Of a DNA stretch of 64,000 nt, positions 40,611-52,557 are shown in pieces. The notes beneath the pieces were generated by a model, which did not search any database, was not told the origin of the DNA, and saw only the letters and a program-made list of their open reading frames with translations. The stretch is taken from positions 31,260,713-31,324,712 of the forward strand of contig NW_023998415.1 of NCBI RefSeq assembly GCF_014805625.2, read 5' to 3'. A program made the position numbers and the translations under genes. This DNA is from Glossina fuscipes (lineage: Eukaryota > Arthropoda > Insecta > Diptera > Glossinidae). Every line of letters begins with the position of its first letter. The first letter of the stretch is position 1.

Positions 40611-41734
40611 CTTATCCATCTCTCATACACATTTTGCAGGTACAGAGTTGTATTCTTATACGAAAATTAAATTAAAACAGAAAAGAGTTTTCGATAAAAA
40701 TCAAAATGCTTGGATTAGACCAAAACTCCACTAAAAATTATTGTGTTAAATTAAAATTTAAAAAGTATTAATCGTAATACAATAATATGATTAATATATG
40801 ATGCTTATGAGACTTTCTTCACATAAGAAAAGCAATCACACACACGTTATTAAACTTGCAATTTTACAAAAATTTTAAATTACGCTTTTCGAGTTTATCA
40901 AGTTAATTTAAGGTATATATTAAGCCTAGAAATAATAGGCTGAGAGAGTTGATTCATTTTTGTTTTTATTTTTGCAAACAATGCTTGAAAAGCCAAACTG
41001 ATTAAGCAATGAATTATACAAATAAGGAAAGACATTTTTAAAAAATATGTCATGTTAAATAAAATGTGTTGTTATTAAAAAAATTTCCAAACAAATTTCA
41101 AAGTTTGATAATTGAAATAATAAATGCTATTAACATATTGACAGAAATTAATATTGATTTAATAAAGGTTATACCAAGAAATAAAAACAAAAAAGACTTT
41201 CTAAACTAATGTATAAAGCTGAAAAAGAGATGATACAAACTACTGCCAAGGTGACTTAAGTCGATTTAATATAAACGACTTCACTTAATTTTAATTTTGT
41301 CAGTGATGATGATAAACGAAAAAAAAAGAAAAAAATTTCAATTCGTTCATTAACATTTTTAGTATTTCTTCTTTTCGACTCCGTGAGGGACATTCCAAAG
41401 TGGCTGTCTCAGGGGCTTTCACGCTGTTCAGGCTTTCTCACATACCTGCGCCTAAAAGAAAGTTATTTGGATGTTTTTTATTTTTTGCTTACTGTTTTAT
41501 TTACACTTAAAAGTAAAACTAAATACAAACTTTTGTTAAATCAAATATATAATTTTATCATTATATATAAATGATTCAAATATAATAATAATATAAATAT
41601 AAGTGATTCAAATATGAATACGTTAGGCAAAAATCTATTCGCAAATTAGCACCTCAATGTAGATTTAACGAGAATATTTACTCTCATTGTTTGAAACAAA
41701 TTTTCTCAATTTTCTGAGAGAGCTCTTTTTGGTT

Positions 41735-41777
41735 TGGCATCATTTATGCAGGCATTGTTGGCATTGTTATAGCAAAA
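41735..41777 (-). repeat. Inverted match to the 40.4 kb repeat unit
   Basis: On the plus strand TGGCATCATTTATGCAGGCA followed by two GGCATTGTT units. Its reverse complement reads ATAACAATGCCAACAATGCC, then TGCATAAATGATGCCA, close to AATAACAATGTCAGCAACAT, TTGAATAAATGATGCCA of unit 1. With 40401-40610 it forms arms about 1.1 kb apart. Confidence 0.55.
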
Positions 41778-42713
41778 TTATATTTTGCCCTGAATGAAAT
41801 TGAGTTACTGAGATGTCAAAACATAAATTGGATAAACAATTGGTCGAATTGGTATCTATGCTGCCAAGTTTTGCTTAAAATTTTTAAAGTTCGACACTAT
41901 AAATTGCGGACTTATCGGGATCGGAGATAATAAATAGCAGGATAGTAAAAGGAAGACAGATCGATTTGTTTTGAATCAAAACGGTATATTTTTAACAAAG
42001 CAAAAATCTCTATACGAGAAGAGGAAAATGCTACTATAGTTTTGCTTATTAATAGAATGTGCGAATAATATTAATATAATATTAAGCCAAGTTTCTCCCT
42101 TAAGAATAAATAACATTCGCGTTTAAAACCTATTCGTAGCCTATATTTTTGAAGGATACAATGAACCTATGAAGGTTTAAAGGTAAGTATGATACTTAAA
42201 AAATTCTCCGTTTATTGTAGGGATAATTAAATGAACAACATTTAAAAGATTTGGCAACGGATCAATGGATTTTCAATGCTTTTGCATAGGGCTCACTTGC
42301 ACGGACACTTCATGAAGTGAATCGTCCGCTACACTTTTGTGTAGGTTACCCCAATATATTGTGCGTTTATTACCGTTAACCTCCTCGTACTTACCCAGTT
42401 TCACGCTAGAAAACTGCCTGACAAATATATATATAATATGCCGAAAACCGGTAGCAGTAAATAAACAGAGCCTATAGCAAATATTTGTGGTCTTCGAAAC
42501 AAAATTATATGTAGACATGCTATAATTTCTTAATTTATAAAATAAAAAAAAATTAGACCAGAAAATTGAAAATGTTATCAAATATTATTTCACACTGTGC
42601 GATATGTTCGCTTTTAATCATTAAGAAGAAGAAGCGATTGGTTGTTTAGTTTATTTTCTTATAAATTAATAATCTTATCTTTGTTTGCTGCTCTTATAAA
42701 GCGATTCTACATA

Positions 42714-43217
42714 ATGGCCAAGCAAGGAAGAGTTGGTAAAAACTACACTTCACCGTATTCTCAACCAATTCAGCGATATCCATCACAATCTGAAGAATTC
42801 ATATCATTATATACTAGCGGGCACAATTCGACAAACCAGAGAAAGGAATGCCTACAGCAACATGGGGAATATGGCAAAAATATCAACTATGGTGGACAAC
42901 AAAGACGTTGGAGCTCTCCATGTAAAAGGAATGTAAACAATCATTTTAGAAAGGTTAGTTAGGCTTTTACTATTTGCAGAGCGCCGAGACGCTAAGAAAA
43001 AATTCCGGTATGAATTGCTTTTCAGACAAATCCCGAGAGGAAAAACGAAATGAATGCATCATATTTTCATTTATCAATGCTTGAAGATCCTTGGTATCAA
43101 CTCATGGAGAGGAAATCCGCTATAGATAAAAGTGAAATTAATATTTCGCAAGGGAATTCGTTCTCTGCCAGCAAATCATCTGAAGACGACGGTCGCAAAA
43201 TATCTGACACAAAGTGA
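42714..43217 (+). CDS. TTDN1/MPLKIP-like protein (two exons)
   Basis: Exon 1 is 42714-42953 (80 codons, donor AAG/GTTAGT) and exon 2 is 43026-43217, after TTGCTTTTCAG. The joined frame gives 143 aa ending DTK and TGA. The N-terminal part is Gln/Ser/Tyr/Asn-rich (TSPYSQPIQRYPSQSEEF) with basic patches, as in a disordered RNA-associated protein. At about residues 91-101 is YFHLSMLEDPW, which closely matches the C-terminal hallmark 'YF.PSML.DPW' of vertebrate TTDN1 (MPLKIP), the protein mutated in non-photosensitive trichothiodystrophy and linked to the lariat-debranching and intron-binding machinery. Human TTDN1 is about 180 aa, Gly/Tyr-rich. The 72-bp intron is typical of flies. The assignment rests on this single motif plus composition, and the tail after the motif is longer than in vertebrates. 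Confidence 0.65.
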
Positions 43218-45780
43218 AAAGAGCAGTAATTGTGGTATTGTTAACAACCGCCAACAAATATCGATAGTTGTTTACGAAAATTTTAAATTAATGTCCTTCG
43301 AACGTTTGCTTTTTTTTCTCTTCTTTCTTTGAATGAGTAAATGAGTTTATTATTTCAGTTAAATTTAGAATCTTTTGAAGAGTTTTACTTGCGCGCGTTT
43401 CTTATTCTTTTACTAGTTAATGTAAAATAGAATTATTTAATGTAAGAATAGATAAGGAAATTAAAATTTATATTTTTAAGGATTAGAGGCAACAAATTTT
43501 TTGTTTTGTCTAAAAATCTACAGCGAATGCGTTATATAAGTGAAATATTTGTATCGTCGATGTTAACAAACTCATGCCGTATTTTATTCAATGCCTCTTT
43601 AACATTTTCCCATTAATATATTTATCTCTTTGTTGAAAATTGGTCTTTGGCTCTTGGCCTTTGATTTAACTAACATCAATATCATGCCGTTCTGTAAAAA
43701 ACGAGAAACAGTGACAAGTTAACGGTTTTGCATTCGGGCTATTTAATATATTATCAAGTTACCCTTTTCGTTAACACATTCTAGGACCGATTTATGGTTC
43801 TCATTATCAAGAAAGCTCGGCAGCTTTGAATTAAGACTTGCAGCGATTAAATATGCATTATTCTTATTACCGGATGGAAAATCTTCAGATCGTAAAATTA
43901 CTGGCTACTAACACGTTCAAATTACGATCGAGTTTACTTAATATCGGGAACCGTAAATCACTCCTTATATATTTACTTAATGAATAAATAAAAAAGTATA
44001 ATTATTTTTCATACACTGTATGCATACTCTTATATAACGTAGAATGTTGTTTCAGATTTCGAAGCGTCGAAGAAGTAGCTAGATATCGCTACATTTCCTT
44101 AGACGATTTGTATACAATAAATTGAAATATCACAGTTTATAAATTTTCGTTCTCGTTTACTGCGAAGAGCGTCGAAATTCCCAGAACAAAGCTAGTTATC
44201 TTTTTCGTTAAGATATTTGATTACATTTTTTTTTTTTATCTATAAACGGCTTTTATGTCGCATCACTAGATCTAAGATTTGTAAGATTTTTGTACACCTA
44301 GTAGTTTCGAAGACCAAACATCAAGTAAAATTAGGCCAGACCTGCTGCTATAGAGGTGGGCTTGAAGTTCAGCCCCGCCTATCGATATGTTATTGTAGTT
44401 AACCTGTAGGCTGAAACTTTAAAAATATTTTGATAAAATTTGATAAAGTGGCAGCTTGCAGCCTACAGATGAACCACATTGGAAATGGGTGTATATCAGC
44501 ATTTGTATGTCTACTCTTCACATGGCGCCCTATTTAAAATAAGTCGTTATATGAAAAGAATTTATGTTTTCGATATTTTCAGACGAAAATCCACACCAGA
44601 TGGATGTATTTTGTAGCAATAATCGGTTAAGAATACTGATTTCACATATACGCTCGCTATACTAAATTATGGGCAAATTAGTGCGCGCGAGATTCTCTGC
44701 ATATAAAGTTTCCCTGAAAATAAGTTTCTATTGCGGAAATGTCTATTTTTCAGGCTAAAGCAGGTGAAGAATAAGACATTTTTTAGCAGAAACTTTATCT
44801 GCATTGGATTTAGGCCACGTCGGCTCGGTTTTAGTTGTCCTTTCATATAAGACTTTTCCAAAAAAGTGGTGTACGGTATTCCAATGCAAGGCTTTTTCCG
44901 GCTATAACGTCCTACCTTGTTAACTTGGCATAGGGTAACAATCTAAATCTAATTACGAGGTTAGTCCTATTTCATGGGACGATAGGTGTGAAAAGACTGG
45001 AATACCTCAAGATCTTAGTTAAGACTATATATATATTGTGCTTAAAAAATTTCGTTGACTGCATTAAGCTGGGTTGAGTTCGCATAGCATCAAGGATCAC
45101 ATAGTTCATATAATGTTCACTTTGATACTGAGAGAAGAGGCAACAGTAACCAACAAAAAAAAAAAAAAAATTAAAATTAAAAACATGGGTGTAAAGGAAG
45201 TGTTCGTCCCATCGTGCTTTCCAATAAAGTTTTTGATATATTTTATAGAAAGTGCATGCAAGAAGCAGATGGCAAAGAAACCGAAGAGATAATGGTACGG
45301 GCGACGCGATGCTGTCCAAGCACTGGCCGCCTCTGCAAAGGCGACTAGGCGAAAGTAAAGTTTCTTTGCATTTTATCTCAAGGTGCAATGTTCTTTGTTT
45401 TTCCTTTACTGAGTTTAACTGTCAAACCGTCATGTCATTCTCTGTAATCGCTTTCTTTCTTTTAGTTCATTCCTTCCATTGCAGCAATTTCTTAGTCCAA
45501 TCTAGAAATTCCAACATCGATTACTATTAAAAGTGTTAAGCCATCTCAGTCGGCCATATGGCACGTAATTAACGTCTATGGATGGCAATGGAAAATAAAC
45601 GATGGAAAGCTATCTGGAAATAACAAAAAGAAAAAAAGACTTCTCACAAGATTTTGCTCAAAGGAAGAACACATTTTTTTAAAAAAATTATTTATCCTTT
45701 TTATCCAATTCCCGCACTTTTTATTGATTTTATTTGATCATAAAGGTATTGGATGTTTTTTTAAATAAATACACAAAGAT
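43218..45780. other. Intergenic stretch between the TTDN1-like gene and Herzog
   Basis: No convincing gene. It contains the short dispersed repeats near 43785-43810 and 44520-44557 that match 26.7 kb and 21.65 kb. Frames of up to 138 codons on the minus strand near 45.0-45.4 kb cross a poly-A tract and show no domain-like pattern. Confidence 0.5.
44520..44560. repeat. Short repeat shared with 21.65 kb
   Basis: GGCGCCCTATTTAAAATAAG then TCGTTATATGAAAA resembles GACGCTCTATTCTGAAAG then TCGTTATATGAAAA at 21640-21670. The same orientation and similar spacing suggest copies of one element. Confidence 0.5.
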
Positions 45781-46382
45781 TTTTTTAAATTCTTTCGTTA
45801 TATATATATAAAAAAAAAAAAAAAAAAAAAAATATACATTCAATTGAAAGCAATTTTTTATACATTTAAGTGTCCGTCGATTTATTATAAGTTTTTTTTA
45901 TTTAAAACTAGATTTTTATTTTTTTTCCTTTCTTCTTACGTCTATATAATGTGGGTGATAGTACATGTATATGTGTAAAATGTATTTATCTTTATACATA
46001 TTATAGAATTTATTACATCAAAATATGCTGAAAAAAAATTGATTTTTATTTAGTTTACGTTTAAGAGTGTAAGTAATTTTTTTTTTTTTTTTTGGATGTT
46101 ATATCAGCTAAAAGAGCTTTAGAAAAAAACTTTCCGCCTAATTTTTATTAAACATTATTACAAAATTATTAATTTTTACATAGGTGGGCTTTTTTAAATT
46201 TAATTCATTTATCATTTGTTTTATTTGTGTGTATTTCTTAGCAAAAATAGCATTTGTTATCCCTTTTTATGTTTGATTTTTTGTTTCTTCTTATATACAG
46301 CAAATCGATCGTCAATGTAGTATATAATAAATTAAGTTTAAGTAATTTGGTCACAAATTTTCTTATTATTACTACTATGTAG

Positions 46383-46414
<32 letters not shown>

Positions 46415-46616
46415 CTATATATATATATATATCCTTCCTTTCTCTTTTTTCATAAATATGTGTACTTAAAGCTTTATGTTTTTTTTATTTATTTTTTTTT
46501 TTTATTTATTTTTATTTTTATATATAAATATTTTTTAAGCAAATGATGTTTTAAAGCTTACTCTAAAGTTCTTTTAGCTTTTCTGTGATAATGATATGAA
46601 TGGTAATTTTTATTTT

Positions 46617-46617
<1 letters not shown>

Positions 46618-46664
<47 letters not shown>
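46618..46664. repeat. T47 homopolymer
   Basis: An uninterrupted run of about 47 T. With 2775-2822 it is one of the two longest homopolymers in the window. Confidence 0.9.
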
Positions 46665-46667
<3 letters not shown>

Positions 46668-49600
46668 TTCTTTTAAAAAGTGGAAAGCGAAGAATTACAA
46701 ATAAATAAAATTGTAATCAAATTTTATGAACAAAATCTCGCTTTCGCGTTGAGAAATCATTAATATAAGATTATTGTTTATCGGTAAGATGAGAAGCTTA
46801 TATTAGTAAATATTATATACCCGCACACCTCATTAATTGTCAAGCTTTTTGTTTTGTTAATTTTGAACGTGTATGTTTGTCAATCAGTGCCATTTTCGCA
46901 CCGCGTCTCTAAATAGATGACTCCCTATTAGTTCCTTTTTTTTTTTTTTTTTAAATTTAAATGGGATTTCTGCTATAAAATATATATTATCGACAATGAA
47001 TGGATTATTTATTTATTTGTTCATTTATTTATTAATTTTTATTTTGTTTATTTATTTATTTATTTTTTGTTTTTGTACTCCTCGCCGTTTCTTAACCATT
47101 CATTGAAATCATATAAATGAAAACACAATTTCTCATTGCAATCGCTGCGTTTGCAGGAATTAAGATAATAGGAATCGCACACACTATAAGGCCTCTGGTG
47201 AATATTTTGGTATTGGGTATATAAATTGGAAAGTATTTTAAAAAATATTAAAGTTAATTGGGAGGGGATCGGCATTGAACTAACTTGTACATTGCGTCGA
47301 TTTATATCGAAGGAAAATTTGCATTTTTTAAATTTTCTATTTTTTTTTTTTTTTTTTTTTTTTGCCATTCCATGTATTTGGATTAAATTTACGCAGACAC
47401 GGAGTTTTTGCAATTTTTCATCTCTTCTAAACGAATCAAACTTGTTTTCAAAATTCATTTTGAGATATAAATTGTTTTCTTATACTAATATTTACGGCTG
47501 GGCAGGTTGCGACTGACAGACATAAATAAATAAATATTATGCAAAGTCTTTAATATTTCTCGATCAAAATCAAATCGTTTCAGGAAACAGCTTTTAATTA
47601 TAAGAAATACATAAAGTCTCTCGTCGTCAATCTCTTAACATTGACATTGATTTGTTGTTGTTATAAATTTTCATCGATAGAAATGATCTCAAGTGATCCG
47701 ATAATGCGTGACATGTTACTTCATGATAATAGGCGTCCAAAACTTTACTTCGCTCGCCTCTTAACATTTGCCTTAACATTTTTGGGAAAGCATTTCAAAG
47801 AACGCAAGATAGAACGTAGAAGTACTTAAGTGGAAATGCTTAATTTTTGAAAAACTATGTAACAAAACCGAGATTATAGGGAAATGATGGATCGATACTT
47901 TTTATACTCACCTTAGGTTTATTTTCATCACAAAATATGTAAATTCTTTCTATTTTCTAAACATAATTTACATAGGCTTTGTGCATCGGAGGAAATATGT
48001 GGAGCGAATCGATTTAAGTTTTTTGGATTGCACACTCCGCCATAAAAGAGAAAATTCTACATTTATTGATAATAATAAATTATTATTATTATTATTATTT
48101 TTTTTTTTTGTTTAATAAACATTTATGAGAATTGAGTCGGTTTAGCGCGGAAAAGACCGCAGGAGTGAATTTAAGTGCAACAAAAGCTCCAAATCGGAAA
48201 TTCCAGGTGTGATGAGAAAAAAAAAAACAAAAACAAAATGGCATTAGTACTTCCACATTCCCCTTCCTACTCTAAGTTAAATAATGAAACAAAAAAAAAA
48301 CCAAGACTAGGGCATCATACTGTCTTAGGAATGGAAGAAGAAAAGAAATAAAATGTACGAAGCAAATGTGATGAGTTTAATTCGCCTTGTGTATGTATAT
48401 GTTTAAAACCTGAGCAATCGAGATTGCTTTTGACAAAGTTGAATAAAAATTTCTGCAAATAATTGATGAAAATTTGATCGCGTTATCGGGCGACTTCTGC
48501 TCGGGTTTTCTTTCAACTTGTTAATAATAAAAATATAAAATTTTCAAGTTTACTTTTGAATTTCTCTCAATACATATCATCTACCGAATATGCCGATTCA
48601 ATCGACTTTTATATTTAATCTGTAGAAATTATCAAGGAGTATATGCGCACCAAGTATTTTTCTTTCTATCTGAATTTTTGTCATTGCAATTTGTTTGCGA
48701 GCCCTATTACTGGGAATAAAAATACATAAAATAATGCAAAAGTTGTACGTTTTTAAGTAAATACATTAATATCTGTTATGAATTTTATATAAATAATAAA
48801 ATCTTAACTTAACTGCTATGTTTCATCTTTTTCCGGTTAACTTATAATTAAGAATAAAGGCTTTTCTTTTTTTTTTTTTTAAATATTTTTTGGAGTTAAT
48901 ATAATAATAAAAACGCGCAAAAGAGAAAAATTATAAATAAATAAAAATGTTTCACAATGAAATGTAATTCTCTGTGCCCAGTGATTTTGAAAAGTTGAAT
49001 ACTCCTTTGAATAGCTTTTTAAACCGACAATGATTTAGTAGTAATTACGGTTTAATTTAACATATTTGCTTAATATAATAAAATATATGTTGGATGTTTT
49101 ACTACCTAACAAAGAGATTTGGACGCACCTACATCTACTTTACTTGCATCAAAATTTTAAACGACGATGAAGATGTTATTGGTCTGTCGGAAAGTAATTT
49201 TTCTTTTCACCTGACTACGATGAGCTTATAAAATTTGCAAAACATTTGTCGTGCATTCGTGACTCCTGCAGCATTTGTAACGCGAATAGCGAAATCGAAT
49301 TTATTGGTCTGTCTGCTCGCGCGTGATTAGAAGGATAAACTTGATTTGATGTTTTGATCAGATTGAATCGGATTATGGGGTTTTCAGTGAATGTCAAGAA
49401 AGAGAATTATATAAGAGCCTAGGATGAGTGCGTTGTTTGCATCTGTGTGTTTTTTTTTTTTTTCCACTCCTTTCAATTTCATTTATTTTCCTTTTCTCAA
49501 GCGTGTTTACACAGGTCGACGGGGTAATAATGCTTAAATGGCAATAGCAACAATTTATTGACAGTCTAGCCTCACTTAACCGATTCGATCGCTTAAGTAT

Positions 49601-49768
49601 AGATCGAGTATTATGAATGAAAGATCACAGTGATGCATATTTCGGCTGGTAACGCAAGGCGGATTTAGCATTAATTTTTTGTTCGCTCTGAAAAAAATCG
49701 CGAGACTAAGAAAGTCATAAAACTGATTATCTGCAAAAGAAGTAAAATGAAAGGAAAACTTTCTGCCC

Positions 49769-49803
<35 letters not shown>

Positions 49804-50241
49804 ATTTCTAATCAAATACTTCCTATAAAAGGACATTGTTCGCTTATTTAAAAATTATTTGTTGTATTTTTTATTAATAATAAAGAGCAAATAAAAACAT
49901 TTGAAAGGCGGAGGGTATTAGGTTCAGAGACTCGTCTCTTATCGTTTTTTAGTTAGTGTTGTTTTTGTAAATGGTTTTTTAATCAATATTTTTTTTTTTT
50001 TTTTGTATTTAAAAAATAAAGTGTTTTTTTTTTTCCATTTTATTATAATTATTAAAAATATATAAATATTTTATCGTACTTAATTTATGTTATAATTTTT
50101 ACATTATTTTTGTTGTAAGCAAATTTTTAGAAAATTTACATAAGCTTATCAAATAACTTTGTAAACATATACATATATATATATATATATATAAATATAA
50201 ATAAATACATATACCTATAATATACACACAAACACTCATAC

Positions 50242-50282
50242 TCTCGCTCACACACACACACACACACACATACACACACATA
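50242..50282. repeat. (CA)n microsatellite with flanking (TA)n
   Basis: CACTCATACTCTCGCTCA leads into a CA run with one ATA break, then a TA run to 50304. A matching TA run lies at 50171-50192. The minus-strand Val/Cys frame across it is an artefact of the repeat. Confidence 0.9.
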
Positions 50283-50990
50283 GATATATATATATATATA
50301 TATTTAATTTGTTAGAAAATGAAAAAAATGAAATTGCAAGATTTTCTTTTTTTATTTTGTTGTCTTCTTTAGTTTATAAAATATATTCGTAAATGAAAAA
50401 AAAACAAATACAGATTTTTAATTTTACTTAAATGTAATTTAAAGGAAAATAGAATACAAATGAGTTAATATGTTAAAAAATTTTCTTTTATATATTTTAT
50501 ATATAAATTTTAAGTCCCCTCATTGGTACACAAATTTGATTTCACATCACTTTTAACGCCACTGGTCATTGTGCATTATAATTGCAGGGACCGAGAACAA
50601 ACGGCGCCGAAATTTATTTTGAAAATTGAAATTGCGGTGAAATACGACGCAAGGCAATAAATTAACGAGTCTTCCATTTTTAATACCTTTCTGTCCTTCT
50701 CACTCTCTCTATCTCTATCTCTCTCTCACTCTCTCTCTCTACAGAGCAAATCTGTACAAACGCAAAATTAAACGCTCAACGACTCTGACATTTCTTCAAG
50801 AAATGGAAAAACAAAAGTTTACATGCACTGCTTATATAGTTTACAACTCGATTCCAGCTTAATTTCGTTTTCTCACAGCACTGAATGCAATAGACATGCG
50901 TTAATTGCATTGAGAAAGCTTTCCTAAATAAATATATTTTTAGAAAATATTAATTCAAACAAAATGAGAAAATGTTGTTCGACTGCGAGG

Positions 50991-51090
50991 GAATCTTTTA
51001 TTCCTATCGCTGTTATTTTAAAAAGAACAAAAGAAAAAAATGTTTAACTGTAAGTGGGACGGGCGTGCGCGATTTTCTCTATTCTTCCTA
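50991..51090. repeat. Decayed repeat, partial copy related to 22.7 kb
   Basis: GAATCTTTTATTCCTATCGC then TGTTATTTTAAAAAG, then AAAATGTTTA and a GGGACGGGCGTGCGCGA stretch. The order and spacing match CTTTTATACCCATCAGCGTT..AAAATGTTCA..GGGAGCGGGCGCGG at 22767-22850. The rest of the family's right end was not recognised here. Confidence 0.5.
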
Positions 51091-52083
51091 GATCGTGAAT
51101 GCGAAGCAGAAAGCACAAAGAGGCAAAGGTGTTCGCACATTTTCTCGCACATTTTCTCGCACTATTATCTTGCCCTTTCACCCAATTATTTTCCTAAATT
51201 TCGGAGGCTTCATTTTTGCGCCCCAGAGGAGTTTTCCAACACACATTATTATACAGATACGGACAATTTTAAATTGATTTAGAATTTGATGCTGATCAAC
51301 AACATATATATATATATATTTTATCAGGTCTCTGCACACTCCTACTTGCAGGTGTTGCTTGCTTTTTGGCACAATGAACATATCCCCTATCCTTCAGGAT
51401 TTCATGTTAGAAAACTTGAAATATATTTGTTCGCTGCATAATTCGAGTTTGACAAACTCATTATAGTATAGCAAAAACAAGGACTGGTCTTAGTTATGAA
51501 ATGTCAATAAGTTCAACGCACGCTACCTAAAATTCCTATCAAATTTGTCCAGTCGTAAAAAAAAAGAAGAGCACACGCGCCTACGAGTGAACCTATTGGT
51601 GAGCAATGCAGGGGCAGAGCAATTTCGTCAATGTCGGCGTGAATTATTTGTCCAGGCGAATTTTTGCCACTTGTGTTTATACGTGACGTTCACATTTTAG
51701 TGGGCATTGGTAACACTACACATCGTTTCGTAACGTTGATGTGATACAAATTCAATCATAAATTGTTGTATTTCGAAAGGTTACGTATCGTGTGATAATG
51801 TTTATTTACGCAGGGTAGCGACAATCATTCCATGCGCGAGCATGATTCAATTCAATTGCTATTAACGACAGATTCTTAGATCCTGTATAGTCTGCGCGTA
51901 AAAGTGATGTAACATTTTCGAATAAAATTATATTTTGCAGTCAAAAAAGCTTAAAACCTTTTCCTGTTTCGTTTCAAAAATTTTTTTTTTTAACGTACAA
52001 GACAATAAAAGTTTAAACCTAAAAGAAGACAAACCGTATTAAAAATAAAATTAAATATTAATAAACATCAATTCCCACTGATG

Positions 52084-52557
52084 TTACGTTTTACTATTTA
52101 AATCATTATGATTGGGCGGACTACCTTGCTGTTGCTGTTGTTGTTGTTGTTGTTGTTGTTGCTGTTGGTGTTGCTGCTGCTGTTGTTGTGTTTGTTGTGG
52201 CTGTTGCTGCGATGTCAGTATTGTAGGCGTTGATAAGGTTGAAGCTTGCGTTATTATAGTTGTTGCGGTTATCGTCTGTTGTTGCTGTTGCTGTTGTTGC
52301 TGCTGTTGTTGTTGTGGCGTTTGCGGTAACTGTTGCAATTGTTGCGATTGCTGTAACTGTTGTTGTGATTGCGTTGATTGTTGTTGCTGGTGCTGCTGCT
52401 GCTGCTGCTGCTGCTGCTGATTGTGATTATTTAGCGGATTGTTCGAATTGCACAAAACACTATATACAGAATCGACTTTGCTGAGTCTCTCAAAAAGTGG
52501 TATCAGCTCTAACAGTTCGCAATCGCTGGCATCATCAAACCATGACTTGACAGGAAC
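52084..52557 (-). CDS. hzg: Herzog last exon with Gln-rich prion-like tail
   Basis: 157 codons plus TAA. The first ~38 residues finish the phosphatase fold ([35 protein letters not shown]). The rest is low-complexity: several poly-Gln runs with His, a Ser/Gln/Leu segment, and one hydrophobic/Thr island ([20 protein letters not shown]). It ends [13 protein letters not shown]. Most Gln codons are mixed CAA/CAG, but one pure (CAG)9 lies at 52393-52419. Confidence 0.9.
   Translation of the reverse strand, partial: VPVKSWFDDASDCELLELIPLFERLSKVDSVYSVLCNSNNPLNNHNQQQQQQQQQHQQQQSTQSQQQLQQSQQLQQLPQTPQQQQQQQQQQQQQTITATTIITQASTLSTPTILTSQQQPQQTQQQQQQHQQQQQQQQQQQQQQGSPPNHNDLNSKT

Larger units (their letters stand above)
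39301..42713. other. Region 5' of Frl and upstream of the TTDN1-like gene
   Basis: Contains the presumed 5' UTR and promoter of Frl on the minus strand, and on the right the upstream region of the plus-strand TTDN1-like gene. The two genes are divergent. It also holds the 40.4 kb tandem repeat and its inverted counterpart at 41.7 kb. No further coding exon is recognised. Confidence 0.5.
45781..52083. other. Strongly T-rich non-coding region, probably including the Herzog 3' UTR
   Basis: A dense series of plus-strand poly-T runs (46077-46094, 46618-46664, 46937-46952, 47340-47363, 49449-49463 and 49989-50004, among others), TA and TTTA runs, and a CA microsatellite. No coding frame is supported. 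The left part may be 3' UTR and downstream DNA of the minus-strand Herzog gene. I could not place a cleavage site. Confidence 0.5.

Noticed and set aside
44972..45388. 138-codon minus-strand frame as a gene
   Set aside because: It crosses a poly-A/T tract, has no domain-like pattern and no splice context, and an overlapping frame on the other strand is equally open.
52112..52484. Plus-strand poly-Cys and poly-Val/Ala frames opposite the Herzog tail
   Set aside because: These are the complement of the CAA/CAG repeats of the coding exon.
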